34,456 nt of DNA, taken from contig JAFATA010000039.1 of NCBI GenBank assembly GCA_019244165.1, positions 1 to 34,456 on the forward strand, given 5' to 3'. The first letter of the stretch is position 1, and each line of letters starts with the position of its first letter. Shown here piece by piece: positions 24,786 to 32,700 of the stretch. The position numbers and the translations under genes are program-made. The stretch is from Pseudonocardiales bacterium (lineage in GTDB: Bacteria; Actinomycetota; Actinomycetes; Mycobacteriales; Pseudonocardiaceae). The notes under the pieces were generated by a model. That model was not told where the DNA came from, searched no databases, and saw only the letters and a program-made list of their open reading frames with translations.

Positions 24786-25315
24786 TGCCGCCCCCCCTGA
24801 AGGATCAGGAGACCGCGCTGCTCGTTGCGGTGCAGCGCAGGATCGCGGTACCGCGGGTGGTGAGCCTGGCCCGCGGGATGTCCTACTTCGGTGAGCACGC
24901 CGTGGGCTGGCTGGCGCTGGGTGCGCTGGGTGCGCTGCTCGATCGGCGGCGGCGGCGGCAATGGCTGGCCTCGGCGGCCGCGGTGGCTACCGCGCACGGG
25001 ACGTCGATCGGCCTCAAGCGGGTGGTGCGCCGGCACCGCCCGACCGATCCTTCGGTGGCGGTGCTGGCGGGTACACCCAGCCGGTTGTCCTTCCCGTCCT
25101 CGCACGCGGCCTCAACCACCGCGGCGGCGATGCTCTACGGCGGCCTGCTGGGTCGCCGGATCAGCCCGCTGCTGGTGCCCCCGATGCTGCTCAGCAGGCT
25201 GGTGCTGGGCGTGCACTACCCGAGCGATGTCCTGGTGGGCTCCGCGCTGGGCGCCGCTATCGGTGCCGGGATGCGACGCCGGCTTCGCCGTAACGCTCAT
25301 CAAGGAGGGGGATGA
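24785..25315 (+). CDS. PAP2 phosphatase, probable decaprenyl-phosphoryl-phosphoribose phosphatase
   Basis: A 176-residue membrane phosphatase with the three PAP2 signatures: KRVVRRHRPTDPS (C1), FPSSHAAST (C2) and SRLVLGVHYPSDVLVGS (C3), the two catalytic histidines lying in the last two. It has four to five membrane helices. Between glfT2 and the UbiA gene it occupies the place of M. tuberculosis Rv3807c, proposed to remove the 5-phosphate from decaprenyl-phosphoryl-5-phosphoribose on the way to the arabinose donor DPA. The ATG shares its A with the glfT2 stop (TGATG), and the stop overlaps the next start, so the three genes are one tightly coupled operon. Confidence 0.92.
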   Translation: MPPPLKDQETALLVAVQRRIAVPRVVSLARGMSYFGEHAVGWLALGALGALLDRRRRRQWLASAAAVATAHGTSIGLKRVVRRHRPTDPSVAVLAGTPSRLSFPSSHAASTTAAAMLYGGLLGRRISPLLVPPMLLSRLVLGVHYPSDVLVGSALGAAIGAGMRRRLRRNAHQGGG

Positions 25316-26220
25316 CCACCACCCTGTCGCGCGAGGTGACCACCGCCCGAGCAGGTTCAGTGCTGGCCGGGCTGGTCCGCACCATGCGGCCCCGGCAGTG
25401 GGTAAAGAACGTCCTGGTGCTAGCCGCGCCCTTCGCTGGCGGCACCATTTTCCAGCTGCCCGTGCTCGCCGCCGTCGGGATCGCCTTTGTCGCGTTCTCG
25501 CTCGCCGCCTCCGGCGTGTACCTGGTCAACGACGTCCAGGACGTCGAGGCTGACCGCGCGCACCCGACCAAGCGTCACCGGCCCATTGCCGCTGGAGTGG
25601 TGTCACCGGCCCTGGCGCTGGCCGTCGCGGTGGTCCTGTTCGTGGCCGCGATCGGGACCTCGGCGCTGGCCTCGAAAGACCTGGTTTTGGTCACCTTGGT
25701 CTACATCGTGGTGCAGCTCGCCTACTGCTGGTGGCTCAAACACCAGCCGGTGGTGGACATCTCCATCGTCGCGTCCGGTTTCCTGCTGCGCTCCATCGCG
25801 GGGGGCGCCGCCGCGGAGATCGCGCTGTCCCAGTGGTTCCTGCTCACCACCGCGTTCGGGTCGCTGTTCATGGTGGCTGGCAAGCGCTACGCCGAGATCC
25901 GGCTCGCCGAGCGCACCGGCGCGAAGATCCGTAAATCGCTGGACCGGTACACCGCCTCCTACCTACGCTTCGTGTGGACTCTCTCGGCCACTGGGGTGAT
26001 TATGACGTACGGTCTGTGGGCGTTTCAGCTTAGCCAGACCCACCACTCGCGCTGGCCTGTCATCTCTCTAGTGCCTTTCGTGGTGGCCGTGCTGCGCTAT
26101 GCGGTGGATGTCGATGGCGGCAACGGTGGTGAACCCGAGGAGATCGCGTTGGGTGACCGGGTCCTGCAGGTTTTGGGTGGTTGCCTTGTCCTCACCCTCA
26201 TCGCCACCGTCTATCTCTGA
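25312..26220 (+). CDS. ubiA: decaprenyl-phosphate phosphoribosyltransferase (UbiA family)
   Basis: A 302-residue polytopic prenyl-transferase-fold protein with about nine membrane helices. The first Asp-rich motif is VNDVQDVEADRAHPTKRHRP and the second catalytic region is KHQPVVDISIVASGFLLR. It matches M. tuberculosis Rv3806c (DPPR synthase), which transfers 5-phosphoribose from PRPP to decaprenyl phosphate, the first committed step toward the arabinose donor for arabinogalactan. The ATG overlaps the PAP2 stop (ATGA) and has GGAGGGGG just upstream. In M. tuberculosis the next gene is aftB; here it is a transporter of another family. Confidence 0.94.
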   Translation: MTTTLSREVTTARAGSVLAGLVRTMRPRQWVKNVLVLAAPFAGGTIFQLPVLAAVGIAFVAFSLAASGVYLVNDVQDVEADRAHPTKRHRPIAAGVVSPALALAVAVVLFVAAIGTSALASKDLVLVTLVYIVVQLAYCWWLKHQPVVDISIVASGFLLRSIAGGAAAEIALSQWFLLTTAFGSLFMVAGKRYAEIRLAERTGAKIRKSLDRYTASYLRFVWTLSATGVIMTYGLWAFQLSQTHHSRWPVISLVPFVVAVLRYAVDVDGGNGGEPEEIALGDRVLQVLGGCLVLTLIATVYL

Positions 26221-26235
26221 CAGCAAGGAGCAGGC

Positions 26236-26865
26236 ATGGCTAAGAGTGTCACGGAACACCGAGAGTCCCCCCAGGTCCAGACCGTGTCCCCGGGCGGTCA
26301 GATCGCCGACCCCGGCCCGCTGGGGCTGGCCGCATTCGCGATGACCACTTTCGTGCTCAGCTGCGTCAACGCTGGCCTGGTCGACAAGGCGATCGAACCG
26401 GTTGTCCTGCCGCTGGCGCTGTTCTATGGGGGGCTGGCTCAGCTGCTGGCCGGGATGTGGGAGTTCCGCAAGGCGAACACCTTCGGGGCGCTGGCGTTCA
26501 GCTCCTACGGCGCGTTCTGGTTGTCCTTCGCCGCCTACGCCAAGTTCATCGCCCCGGCGCTACCCGCCGAGGCCGCGGCGTCCGCGACCGGGCTGTTCCT
26601 GCTCTCCTGGACGATCTTCACCGCCTACATGACGATAGCGTCACTGCGGGTCTCCGGCGCCGTGGCCGCGGTGCTCATCGCCCTGCTCGCGACGTTCATC
26701 TTCCTGACCATCGGTGCGTACGCGGGCGACGCCGGCATCACCAGGTTAGGTGGTTACCTCGGCCTCGTCACCGCTGTCCTGGCCTGGTACGCCTCCTTCG
26801 CCGGGGTCACCAACGCGACGTTCAAGAACACTGTGCTGCCCGTCTTCCCTGCCGTGACGAGGTAG
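26236..26865 (+). CDS. GPR1/FUN34/YaaH (SatP-like) acetate transporter
   Basis: A 209-residue protein with six membrane helices after a hydrophilic N-terminus of about 30 residues. The family opening motif, usually NPxPLGL, appears as ADPGPLGLAAFAMTTFVLS, so the Asn is Asp here. Other family features are ALFYGGLAQLLAGMWEFRKANTFG and FSSYGAFWLS. The family moves acetate, succinate or related monocarboxylates and ammonium-type solutes in some eukaryotes; acetate is the best guess. The start has AAGGAG eight bases upstream and lies 15 bases after the UbiA stop, so it may be read through from the cell-wall operon even though the function is unrelated. A palindromic repeat begins at its stop codon. 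Confidence 0.92.
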   Translation: MAKSVTEHRESPQVQTVSPGGQIADPGPLGLAAFAMTTFVLSCVNAGLVDKAIEPVVLPLALFYGGLAQLLAGMWEFRKANTFGALAFSSYGAFWLSFAAYAKFIAPALPAEAAASATGLFLLSWTIFTAYMTIASLRVSGAVAAVLIALLATFIFLTIGAYAGDAGITRLGGYLGLVTAVLAWYASFAGVTNATFKNTVLPVFPAVTR

Positions 26866-26934
26866 GTGTCGTGAACTCGACACCAGCGACGTTTCCAGCC
26901 CTCGGAATGTCGCTCCTGTCGAGTTCACGACACC
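26865..26934. repeat. palindromic repeat, copy A
   Basis: Left arm 26865-26890 and right arm 26909-26934 are inverted repeats matching at 24 of 26 positions, separated by an 18-base loop starting GTTT. Shared core of the arms: TCGTGAACTCGACA. It starts at the last base of the transporter stop codon and could act as a terminator-like hairpin, but there is no T-run. A second copy lies at 27911-27974. Confidence 0.9.
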
Positions 26935-27027
26935 GGCCCTGTGGATGCCAAGGTGAGTGGGGACAAAGTGGGCATGTGGGGGCCGCGGGCGGGGGTGTTC
27001 GTGAGGGCGTAGGGCAGGCTCTGGGGT

Positions 27028-27999
27028 GTGATCGACGAGCTGACCCTGGGTGGCGCCCCGTTCCGAGGGTCGTGGGCGGTGCAGCGCGGGCTTCTCACGA
27101 AGCCTGTGCTCCGGGGCCCCCGGTATCGCCGGCTGTTTCCCGACATCTATCTGCTGGCCGATGCGCCAGCTGATCTCGATGCCCGGTCGCGCGGGGCGCT
27201 CCTGCTCGCTTCGGGGCGGTGCGTGCTGTCTGGTTACTCGGCGGCGGAACTGCTCGGTGCACGATGCGCACCGGCGGGGACGAACGTTGAGCTGACGGTG
27301 CCTGGCGGTGATCTTCGCGAGCAACCGGGCCTCACCATCCACCGTGACCAGCTCGCCAGCGACGAGATCATCGACTCCGGCGGTGCACCGGTCACCACCG
27401 CGCTGCGCACGGCCTGGGATCTGGCGCGGTGGCTGCCGACGGTGGAGGCGGTGGTGGCCCTGGACGCCCTAGCCAGGATCGGAGGGTTCGCGCCCCAGGC
27501 GGTGCTCGGCATCCACGGACGTTACCCGCGGGCCCGCTGGCGCCGCCGAGTACCCGGGGTGATCGACCTCTCCGACCCGAGAGCCGAGTCCCCCATGGAG
27601 ACGCGCTCCCGGCTCGTGCTCGTCCTGCGCGGGCTGCCGCGTCCCGAGCTGCAGTACCCGGTGTACGACGAGCTCGGCGTGTTCGTCGCGCGCCTCGATA
27701 TGGCGTATCCGTGGTGCAAGCTCGCGATCGAGTACGACGGCAGAGGCCACCTCACCGCCTGGCAGCAGGAGTCAGACGCCCGCCGCCTGAACAGGTTGGC
27801 CGCCTCCGGCTGGTCCATCCTCCGCTTCACCGCCCCCGACATCCTCCGCACCCCGACGCCACGGCCGCCCAGATCCGCGAAGCCCTCTCCCGCCGCTCCC
27901 GACGCTCGGCGTCGTGAACTCGACACCAGCGACGTTTCACGGCCCGCCAAAGTCGCTGGTGTCGAGTTCACGGCCCTGCCCCGTATCAGGGCACCGTAG
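27028..27999 (+). pseudogene. DUF559-type endonuclease-fold protein with C-terminal frameshift
   Basis: The N-terminal part (residues 1-90) is an AbiEi-type antitoxin-like winged-helix region (LFPDIYLLADAPADLDARSRGALL). The C-terminal part is a Vsr/MutH-like DUF559 domain: VARLDMAYPWCKLAIEYDG, then RRLNRLAASGWSILRFTA. After PDILR (about 27850) the frame becomes Pro/Arg-rich and runs through the palindromic repeat to a stop at 27997-27999. The adjacent frame instead reads PDATAAQIREALSRRSRR and stops at 27915-27917, exactly where the repeat begins; that is the normal family ending. A one-base loss in the run CGCACCCCGACG would explain it. Function is unknown; such proteins are common single-gene accessory items in actinobacteria. 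The start is GTG 27028. The preceding 93 bases after repeat copy A hold nothing else recognisable. Confidence 0.75.
27911..27974. repeat. palindromic repeat, copy B
   Basis: Left arm 27911-27933 and right arm 27952-27974 match at 22 of 23 positions as inverted repeats, again with an 18-base loop starting GTTT. The arms are nearly identical to copy A. It overlaps the apparent original stop codon of the DUF559 gene and encodes the aberrant C-terminus ELDTSDVSRPAKVAGVEFT in the shifted frame. Confidence 0.9.
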
Positions 28000-28037
28000 C
28001 TCAGGCTCTTAGAAGCAAGTGGGCACGAATAGGGGGG

Positions 28038-28919
28038 ATGTACGTGGCGCAGGTCCCGATGGTGGGAGCGCGGGAGGTCCTGCCGGAGCTGGATATCCTT
28101 CCGCCGCAGCGGCAGCGGCGCTGGACGGTACTCCTGCGGGTGCTGCTGGTGATCCCGCAGTACATCGCCATGGCCGTGCTGGGTATCGCCGGGTGGGTGG
28201 TGATGGTCATCGCCTGGTTCGGGGCGCTCGCGCTGGGCCGGTTGCCGGTGTGGTGTGCCGAATTCCTCGGCGGATGCCTGCGGTACGCGACGCGGGTGAC
28301 CTCGTACCTGTTCCTGCTGGTGGACACCTACCCGCCGTTCCAGTGGTCACCACAGCACCATCCGGTGTCCGTGCAGCTGGCACCGGGGCGGCTGAACCGC
28401 GCCGCTGTGCTGTTTCGGTTCATCCTGTACATCCCGGCGGCGTTCATGACAGCGTTCCTCGGGGTCGGCTGGACGATCCTGGCGGTGTTCTTCTGGTTGA
28501 CGGTGCTCATCCTCGGCAGGATGCCGCGACCGGTGTTCGACGCCACCGCTGCGGTGCTGCGCTACACGATGCGCGCGCAGGCCTACCTCATGATGCTCAC
28601 CTCGGCGTATCCGAAGTGGCTGTTCGGTGACCGGGCGCTGGTCGCGCCGGACCCCGACTGGCAGCAGCCGGTGCCGCCGCGTCCCAGCAGCACCCGCCCG
28701 CTGCTGCTCTCCCCCGGTGGCCGGGCGCTGCTGATCGTGATCATCGTGCTCGGTGTGTTGGGTTACATCTGGCAGAACATCGGCTCGGCGGTGCTACAGA
28801 ACCGGGATCTGGACACCGACGGCACCCCCGACCAAATCCAGGTGGTGGCCACGCTCTGGGGCTATCACCCGGCGCTGAACGGTTCGGTCGCCGTCGCGCC
28901 GGACACGCTGCCTTTCTGA
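28038..28919 (+). CDS. DUF4389 membrane protein
   Basis: A 293-residue protein with two tandem DUF4389-type units. Each unit has a pair of membrane helices followed by a conserved amphipathic stretch (LRYATRVTSYLFLLVDTYPPF and LRYTMRAQAYLMMLTSAYPKW). A fifth membrane helix (RALLIVIIVLGVLGYIWQNI) and a short extracytoplasmic tail follow. Function is unknown. GTG 28044 is better spaced than ATG 28038 from the purine run AGGGGGG (28031-28037), so the protein may be two residues shorter. The last 126 bases overlap the sigma-factor gene on the opposite strand. Confidence 0.8.
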   Translation: MYVAQVPMVGAREVLPELDILPPQRQRRWTVLLRVLLVIPQYIAMAVLGIAGWVVMVIAWFGALALGRLPVWCAEFLGGCLRYATRVTSYLFLLVDTYPPFQWSPQHHPVSVQLAPGRLNRAAVLFRFILYIPAAFMTAFLGVGWTILAVFFWLTVLILGRMPRPVFDATAAVLRYTMRAQAYLMMLTSAYPKWLFGDRALVAPDPDWQQPVPPRPSSTRPLLLSPGGRALLIVIIVLGVLGYIWQNIGSAVLQNRDLDTDGTPDQIQVVATLWGYHPALNGSVAVAPDTLPF

Positions 28920-29498
28920 GAGTCTGTGCTTGTTGCCCAACTGTCGGAGTTGCCGCAGTGCCCGCGCTCGGGTAGGTCCAATGCTGCCGAGCGGGATTCC
29001 CGTGGTGCGGGCGATCTCGGCGTAGGGCTGGGGGCTGTCAGTAAAGAGTGCTTGCAACAGGTTCCGCTTGGGGGCTTCCAGCTCGGCGATAAGGTTACGC
29101 AGCCTCTGTGCGGTATCCATGTCGATGACGTGCTGCTCCGGGTCGACGGATGGATCGGCGACAGTGTCACTGTCGATAGCGACAAAGACGAGTTTGGCTC
29201 GGTCGCGGAGGATGCGGAGGCATTCGCGTCGGGCGGTGGTCGCCAGCCACGCGCCCAACCGTTCCGGATACTGCACTCGGTGGGCGTTTTCGGCCAGCCG
29301 TAACCAGGTCATCTGCACTGCATCGAGCGTGTCGTCGTGCTGCAGCCGATACGACCGCGCTGTCGCGGAGACAAGTTCTCCGTACCGGCGCACGATCTCC
29401 TTCCAGGCCTCTGGGTCGCCGCCGCTCACGCGTGGCAGTAGGTCGGCTACCCTGAGGGTTGCGCTGGTCGGGGTGTATTTGGCGTTGACGGTTGTCAT
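28794..29498 (-). CDS. ECF-like RNA polymerase sigma factor
   Basis: A 234-residue sigma-70-family protein. Region 2 is visible as YGELVSATARSYRLQHDDTLDAVQMTWLRL with ERLGAWLATTARRECLRIL, and region 4 as LLQALFTDSPQPYAEIARTTGIPLGSIGPTRARALRQLR, including the helix-turn-helix. The family normally ends shortly after this point; here about 45 extra Arg-rich residues run antisense into the DUF4389 gene, suggesting a lost stop codon or simply a convergent overlap. No anti-sigma factor gene is next to it. It is divergent from the STAND-WD40 gene, and the 285-base gap between them contains two palindromes (29584-29596 and 29736-29757). ATG 29498 has GAAAGGG about 13 bases upstream, a long spacing. 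Confidence 0.88.
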   Translation of the reverse strand: MTTVNAKYTPTSATLRVADLLPRVSGGDPEAWKEIVRRYGELVSATARSYRLQHDDTLDAVQMTWLRLAENAHRVQYPERLGAWLATTARRECLRILRDRAKLVFVAIDSDTVADPSVDPEQHVIDMDTAQRLRNLIAELEAPKRNLLQALFTDSPQPYAEIARTTGIPLGSIGPTRARALRQLRQLGNKHRLSERQRVRRDGDRTVQRRVIAPERGHHLDLVGGAVGVQIPVL

Positions 29499-29725
29499 TG
29501 GGCGTCGCAGGCCCTTTCATGAGCCGTTGGAGTTGGTGGGTTGAGTCGGCCCTGTTCACCCGACATTGGTCACCGGACGCTGGGGGCCTAAGGCCCAACC
29601 CCGGGGAGACGGCCGTCCGGTACCGCGCAAGCTGGTCGCCATCCCGTGATCAAAGGTGGCATGGGTGGTCGGAAGTCTGGCTGTTACCACCCCGATGAGA
29701 ACCTAAAGCTCCTACTCAGATGCGC

Positions 29726-29731
29726 TAGATT
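29726..29731 (+). promoter_or_regulatory. candidate -10 box (TAGATT) of STAND-WD40 gene
   Basis: TAGATT lies just upstream of the 22-bp palindrome and 52 bases before the ATG. A start site about seven bases downstream would fall inside the palindrome. No clear -35 box. Confidence 0.35.
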
Positions 29732-29735
29732 TCTT

Positions 29736-29757
29736 TCCGGTCCGGATCCGGACCGGA
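29736..29757. promoter_or_regulatory. perfect 22-bp palindrome, candidate operator
   Basis: Half-site TCCGGTCCGGA followed directly by its reverse complement. It covers the expected transcription start of the STAND-WD40 gene, a position typical of a repressor site. It could be read by the helix-turn-helix-like N-terminus of the STAND protein itself or by another regulator. Confidence 0.55.
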
Positions 29758-29783
29758 GTCGTCTGCAGGCGGGGGTGTGGGTG

Positions 29784-32700
29784 ATGATGGAGCCGTCGGG
29801 GGCGCAGCGGGGGCCACGGGCGGTTTTCGCTGAGCGGTTCGCGGTGCTCTATGCCGAAGCCGGTGATCCACCGCTGCGGCAGGTGACCGCGACGGTCGCG
29901 CGGAGTGGTGCCGTGGATGAGTCGGGGCGGGCGGTTCGGGTCAGCGTGCAGCGGGTCAGTGACTGGCGAGCTGGGCGCAATGTGCCGGCCCGCTTCGCGG
30001 TTCTGGCCGCGGTGCTCATGGTGCTCATCGCGCAAGCCCGCAAGATTCGACCGGATCCCTGCCTGGAGGGTCTTTATGATGTGCCGGCTTGGCGCAGGCT
30101 GTGGGAGCAAGCCCTGGCCAGCCCGGTAGCCCCGGCGGATAGCCAGCTCGGGACACCAGAGTCTGGTGATACCGGGGTGTGTCCCTATAAGGGGCTTGCG
30201 GCATTCAGCCAGCAGGACGCCGGATGGTTTTTCGGCCGCGAGCACAGCACCGCAACCCTGGTAGCGCGGCTGGGAGAGGCGCTGGATAGCGGGGGAATCG
30301 TTATGCTGGTGGGAGCATCGGGCGCCGGGAAATCGTCTCTGCTCAACGCTGGTCTGCTCCCGGCGCTGGCGCAGGGGGAGCTGGGAATGGGGTCGGAGAG
30401 CTGGCCCGTGCTCACCATGAGCCCGGGGACCGATCCTGTGAAAGAATTGGTCCGGAATATTCCGGAGTTGACTGAAACCCTGGATACGGCGGGGGACCAG
30501 TTCGCCTCAGGTGTGCGGGCCGCGTGCGCCTCGCATCTTGCGCATACCGCGGGGGAGAACACCAGGTTAGTCATTGTCGTTGACCAGTTCGAAGAAACCT
30601 TCACCCTGAGCGGGAACGAGCAACGGCGCCGGCTGTTCGTGCGCATGTTGGAGGCGGCCAGCAGGCCCGAAGACCCCGGTGGGATGGCTCCAGCACTCGT
30701 CGTGGTGGGCTTGCGGGCGGATTTCTACAGCCAGTGTTTGGACTATCCCGAACTCGCGCGCGCGTTGCAGAACCGGCAGATGGTCCTGGGCCCGATGACG
30801 ACGCAGGAACTGCGGGCAGCCATCACGCGTCCAGCACAGGCCGAGGACCTCACGCTTCAGCCAGGGCTGGTAGAGCTGCTCCTGCGGGATCTCGGTGTGA
30901 CCGAGGACACCGCCGCTCAGGCGGCCGGTGACGACCCAGGGGCGTTGCCGCTGTTGGCGCACGCGTTGCGTGCGACGTGGCACCACCGCGAACGTCAAAC
31001 CTTGACGGTGGCCGGTTACCGGCGCACCGGGGGGATCCGCCAAGCCCTGGCCACCACCGCCGAACACGCCTACACCCAGCTCAGCCCGATCGAGCAGCCG
31101 ATCGCACGGCAGGTCCTGCTGCGGTTGGTCAACGTCAGCGACCAAGGGGGCAGCGCAGACACCCGCCGCCGACTACCGCGGGCTCAGCTCATCGAGGCAC
31201 TGCCCGACTCCGCCCCGGCGGTGGAGGCGGCGCTGGAGGCCTTCGGGGGCGCCAGACTGCTCACCTTCGACACCACCAGCGTGGAGATCACCCACGAGGC
31301 CCTGCTGCGCGCCTGGCCGAGGCTGCGCCACTGGATCGACACCGACCGCGCGGGCAACCTGACCCGCCAAGACCTCGAACACGCCGCCACCCGATGGGAC
31401 CGGGATGGCCGCGACAGCGCGGCACTGTACCGGGGAGCCCGACTGGAGACCGCCCGCGCCTGGATCGCATCCCAGCCGAACAAGGGCGACCTGAGCCCCG
31501 CCGCCTCGGCGTTTCTCACCGCCTCCACCACCCAGCAGCGCCGCAGCGCGCAACTGCGCCGCACGGTCCTCGCCGCGCTGTGCGTGCTCGCCCTGCTCAC
31601 CTCCGGGACCGCGGCCCTCGCCATTTACCAGCGCACCACCGCGCAGCAGCAACGCGACACCGCCATTCTCAACCAAATCATCGCCCGAGCTGACCGGCTG
31701 CGCGGCACCGACATCTCCCTCGCCGCCCAACTCGACCTCACCGCCTACCGCAGGCGACCGACTCAGGATCTCTACACGGCCCTCATCACCGACGCGAACG
31801 CCGCTTTGTCCACCCCGCTGAGCGGCCACACGGACTCGGTCAACGCGGTGGCGTTCAGTCCGGACGGGCGCACTCTCGCTAGCGGTAGCAGCGACCACAC
31901 CATCCGGCTGTGGAACATGGCCGACCCGACCCACCCCACGCCGTTGGGCTCGTCCCTGAGCGGCCACACCGACTCGGTCAAGGCGATCGCCTTCAATCCA
32001 GATGGGCGCACCCTGGCTAGCGGTAGCAGCGACCACACCATCCGGCTGTGGAACGTGACCGACCCAGCCCACCCCACGCCGCTGGGCTCACCTCTGACCA
32101 CCCAAACCGACCAGATCGCCGCGGTAGTGTTCAGTCCGGATGGGCGCATCCTGGCCACCGGCAGCGGCGACCAGACCGTGCTGCTCTGGAACGTCACCAA
32201 CCCCACCCACCCCACACCCGTAGAACCACCCCTGACCGGCCACAACAGCTACGTAGGCGCGGTAGCGTTCAGTCCGGATGGGCACACTCTCGCTAGCGGC
32301 AGCTGGGACCAGACCATGCGGCTGTGGAACATTCCCTCGGTGTTCCTCATCAGCCACACCGGCCCGGTCCATGCGGTGGTGTTCATTCCTGATGGGCGCA
32401 TCCTGGCCACTGGAAGCTACGACCGGACGGTGCAGCTGTGGAGTGTGGTCGACTCAGTTCATCCCGCTGCGGTGGGTCCGCCCCTGAGCGGGCACACTGG
32501 CAACGTCAACGCCGTGGCGTTCAGCCCAGATGGACACACGCTGGCCAGCGGTAGCGACGATCACACCATCCGGCTGTGGAGTGTGGCCGATTCAGCTCAT
32601 CCCGCTGCGGTGGGTCCGCCCCTGAGCGGGCACACCGGCAACGTCAACGCCGTGGCATTCAGCCCCGACGGGCGCACCTTGGCTAGCGGCAGCGACGACC

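Noticed and set aside
29584..29596. GGGCCT-A-AGGCCC inverted repeat between the sigma factor and STAND genes
   Set aside because: The one-base centre cannot fold as a hairpin and, at 13 bases in GC-rich DNA, it is not strong enough to call as an operator by itself.
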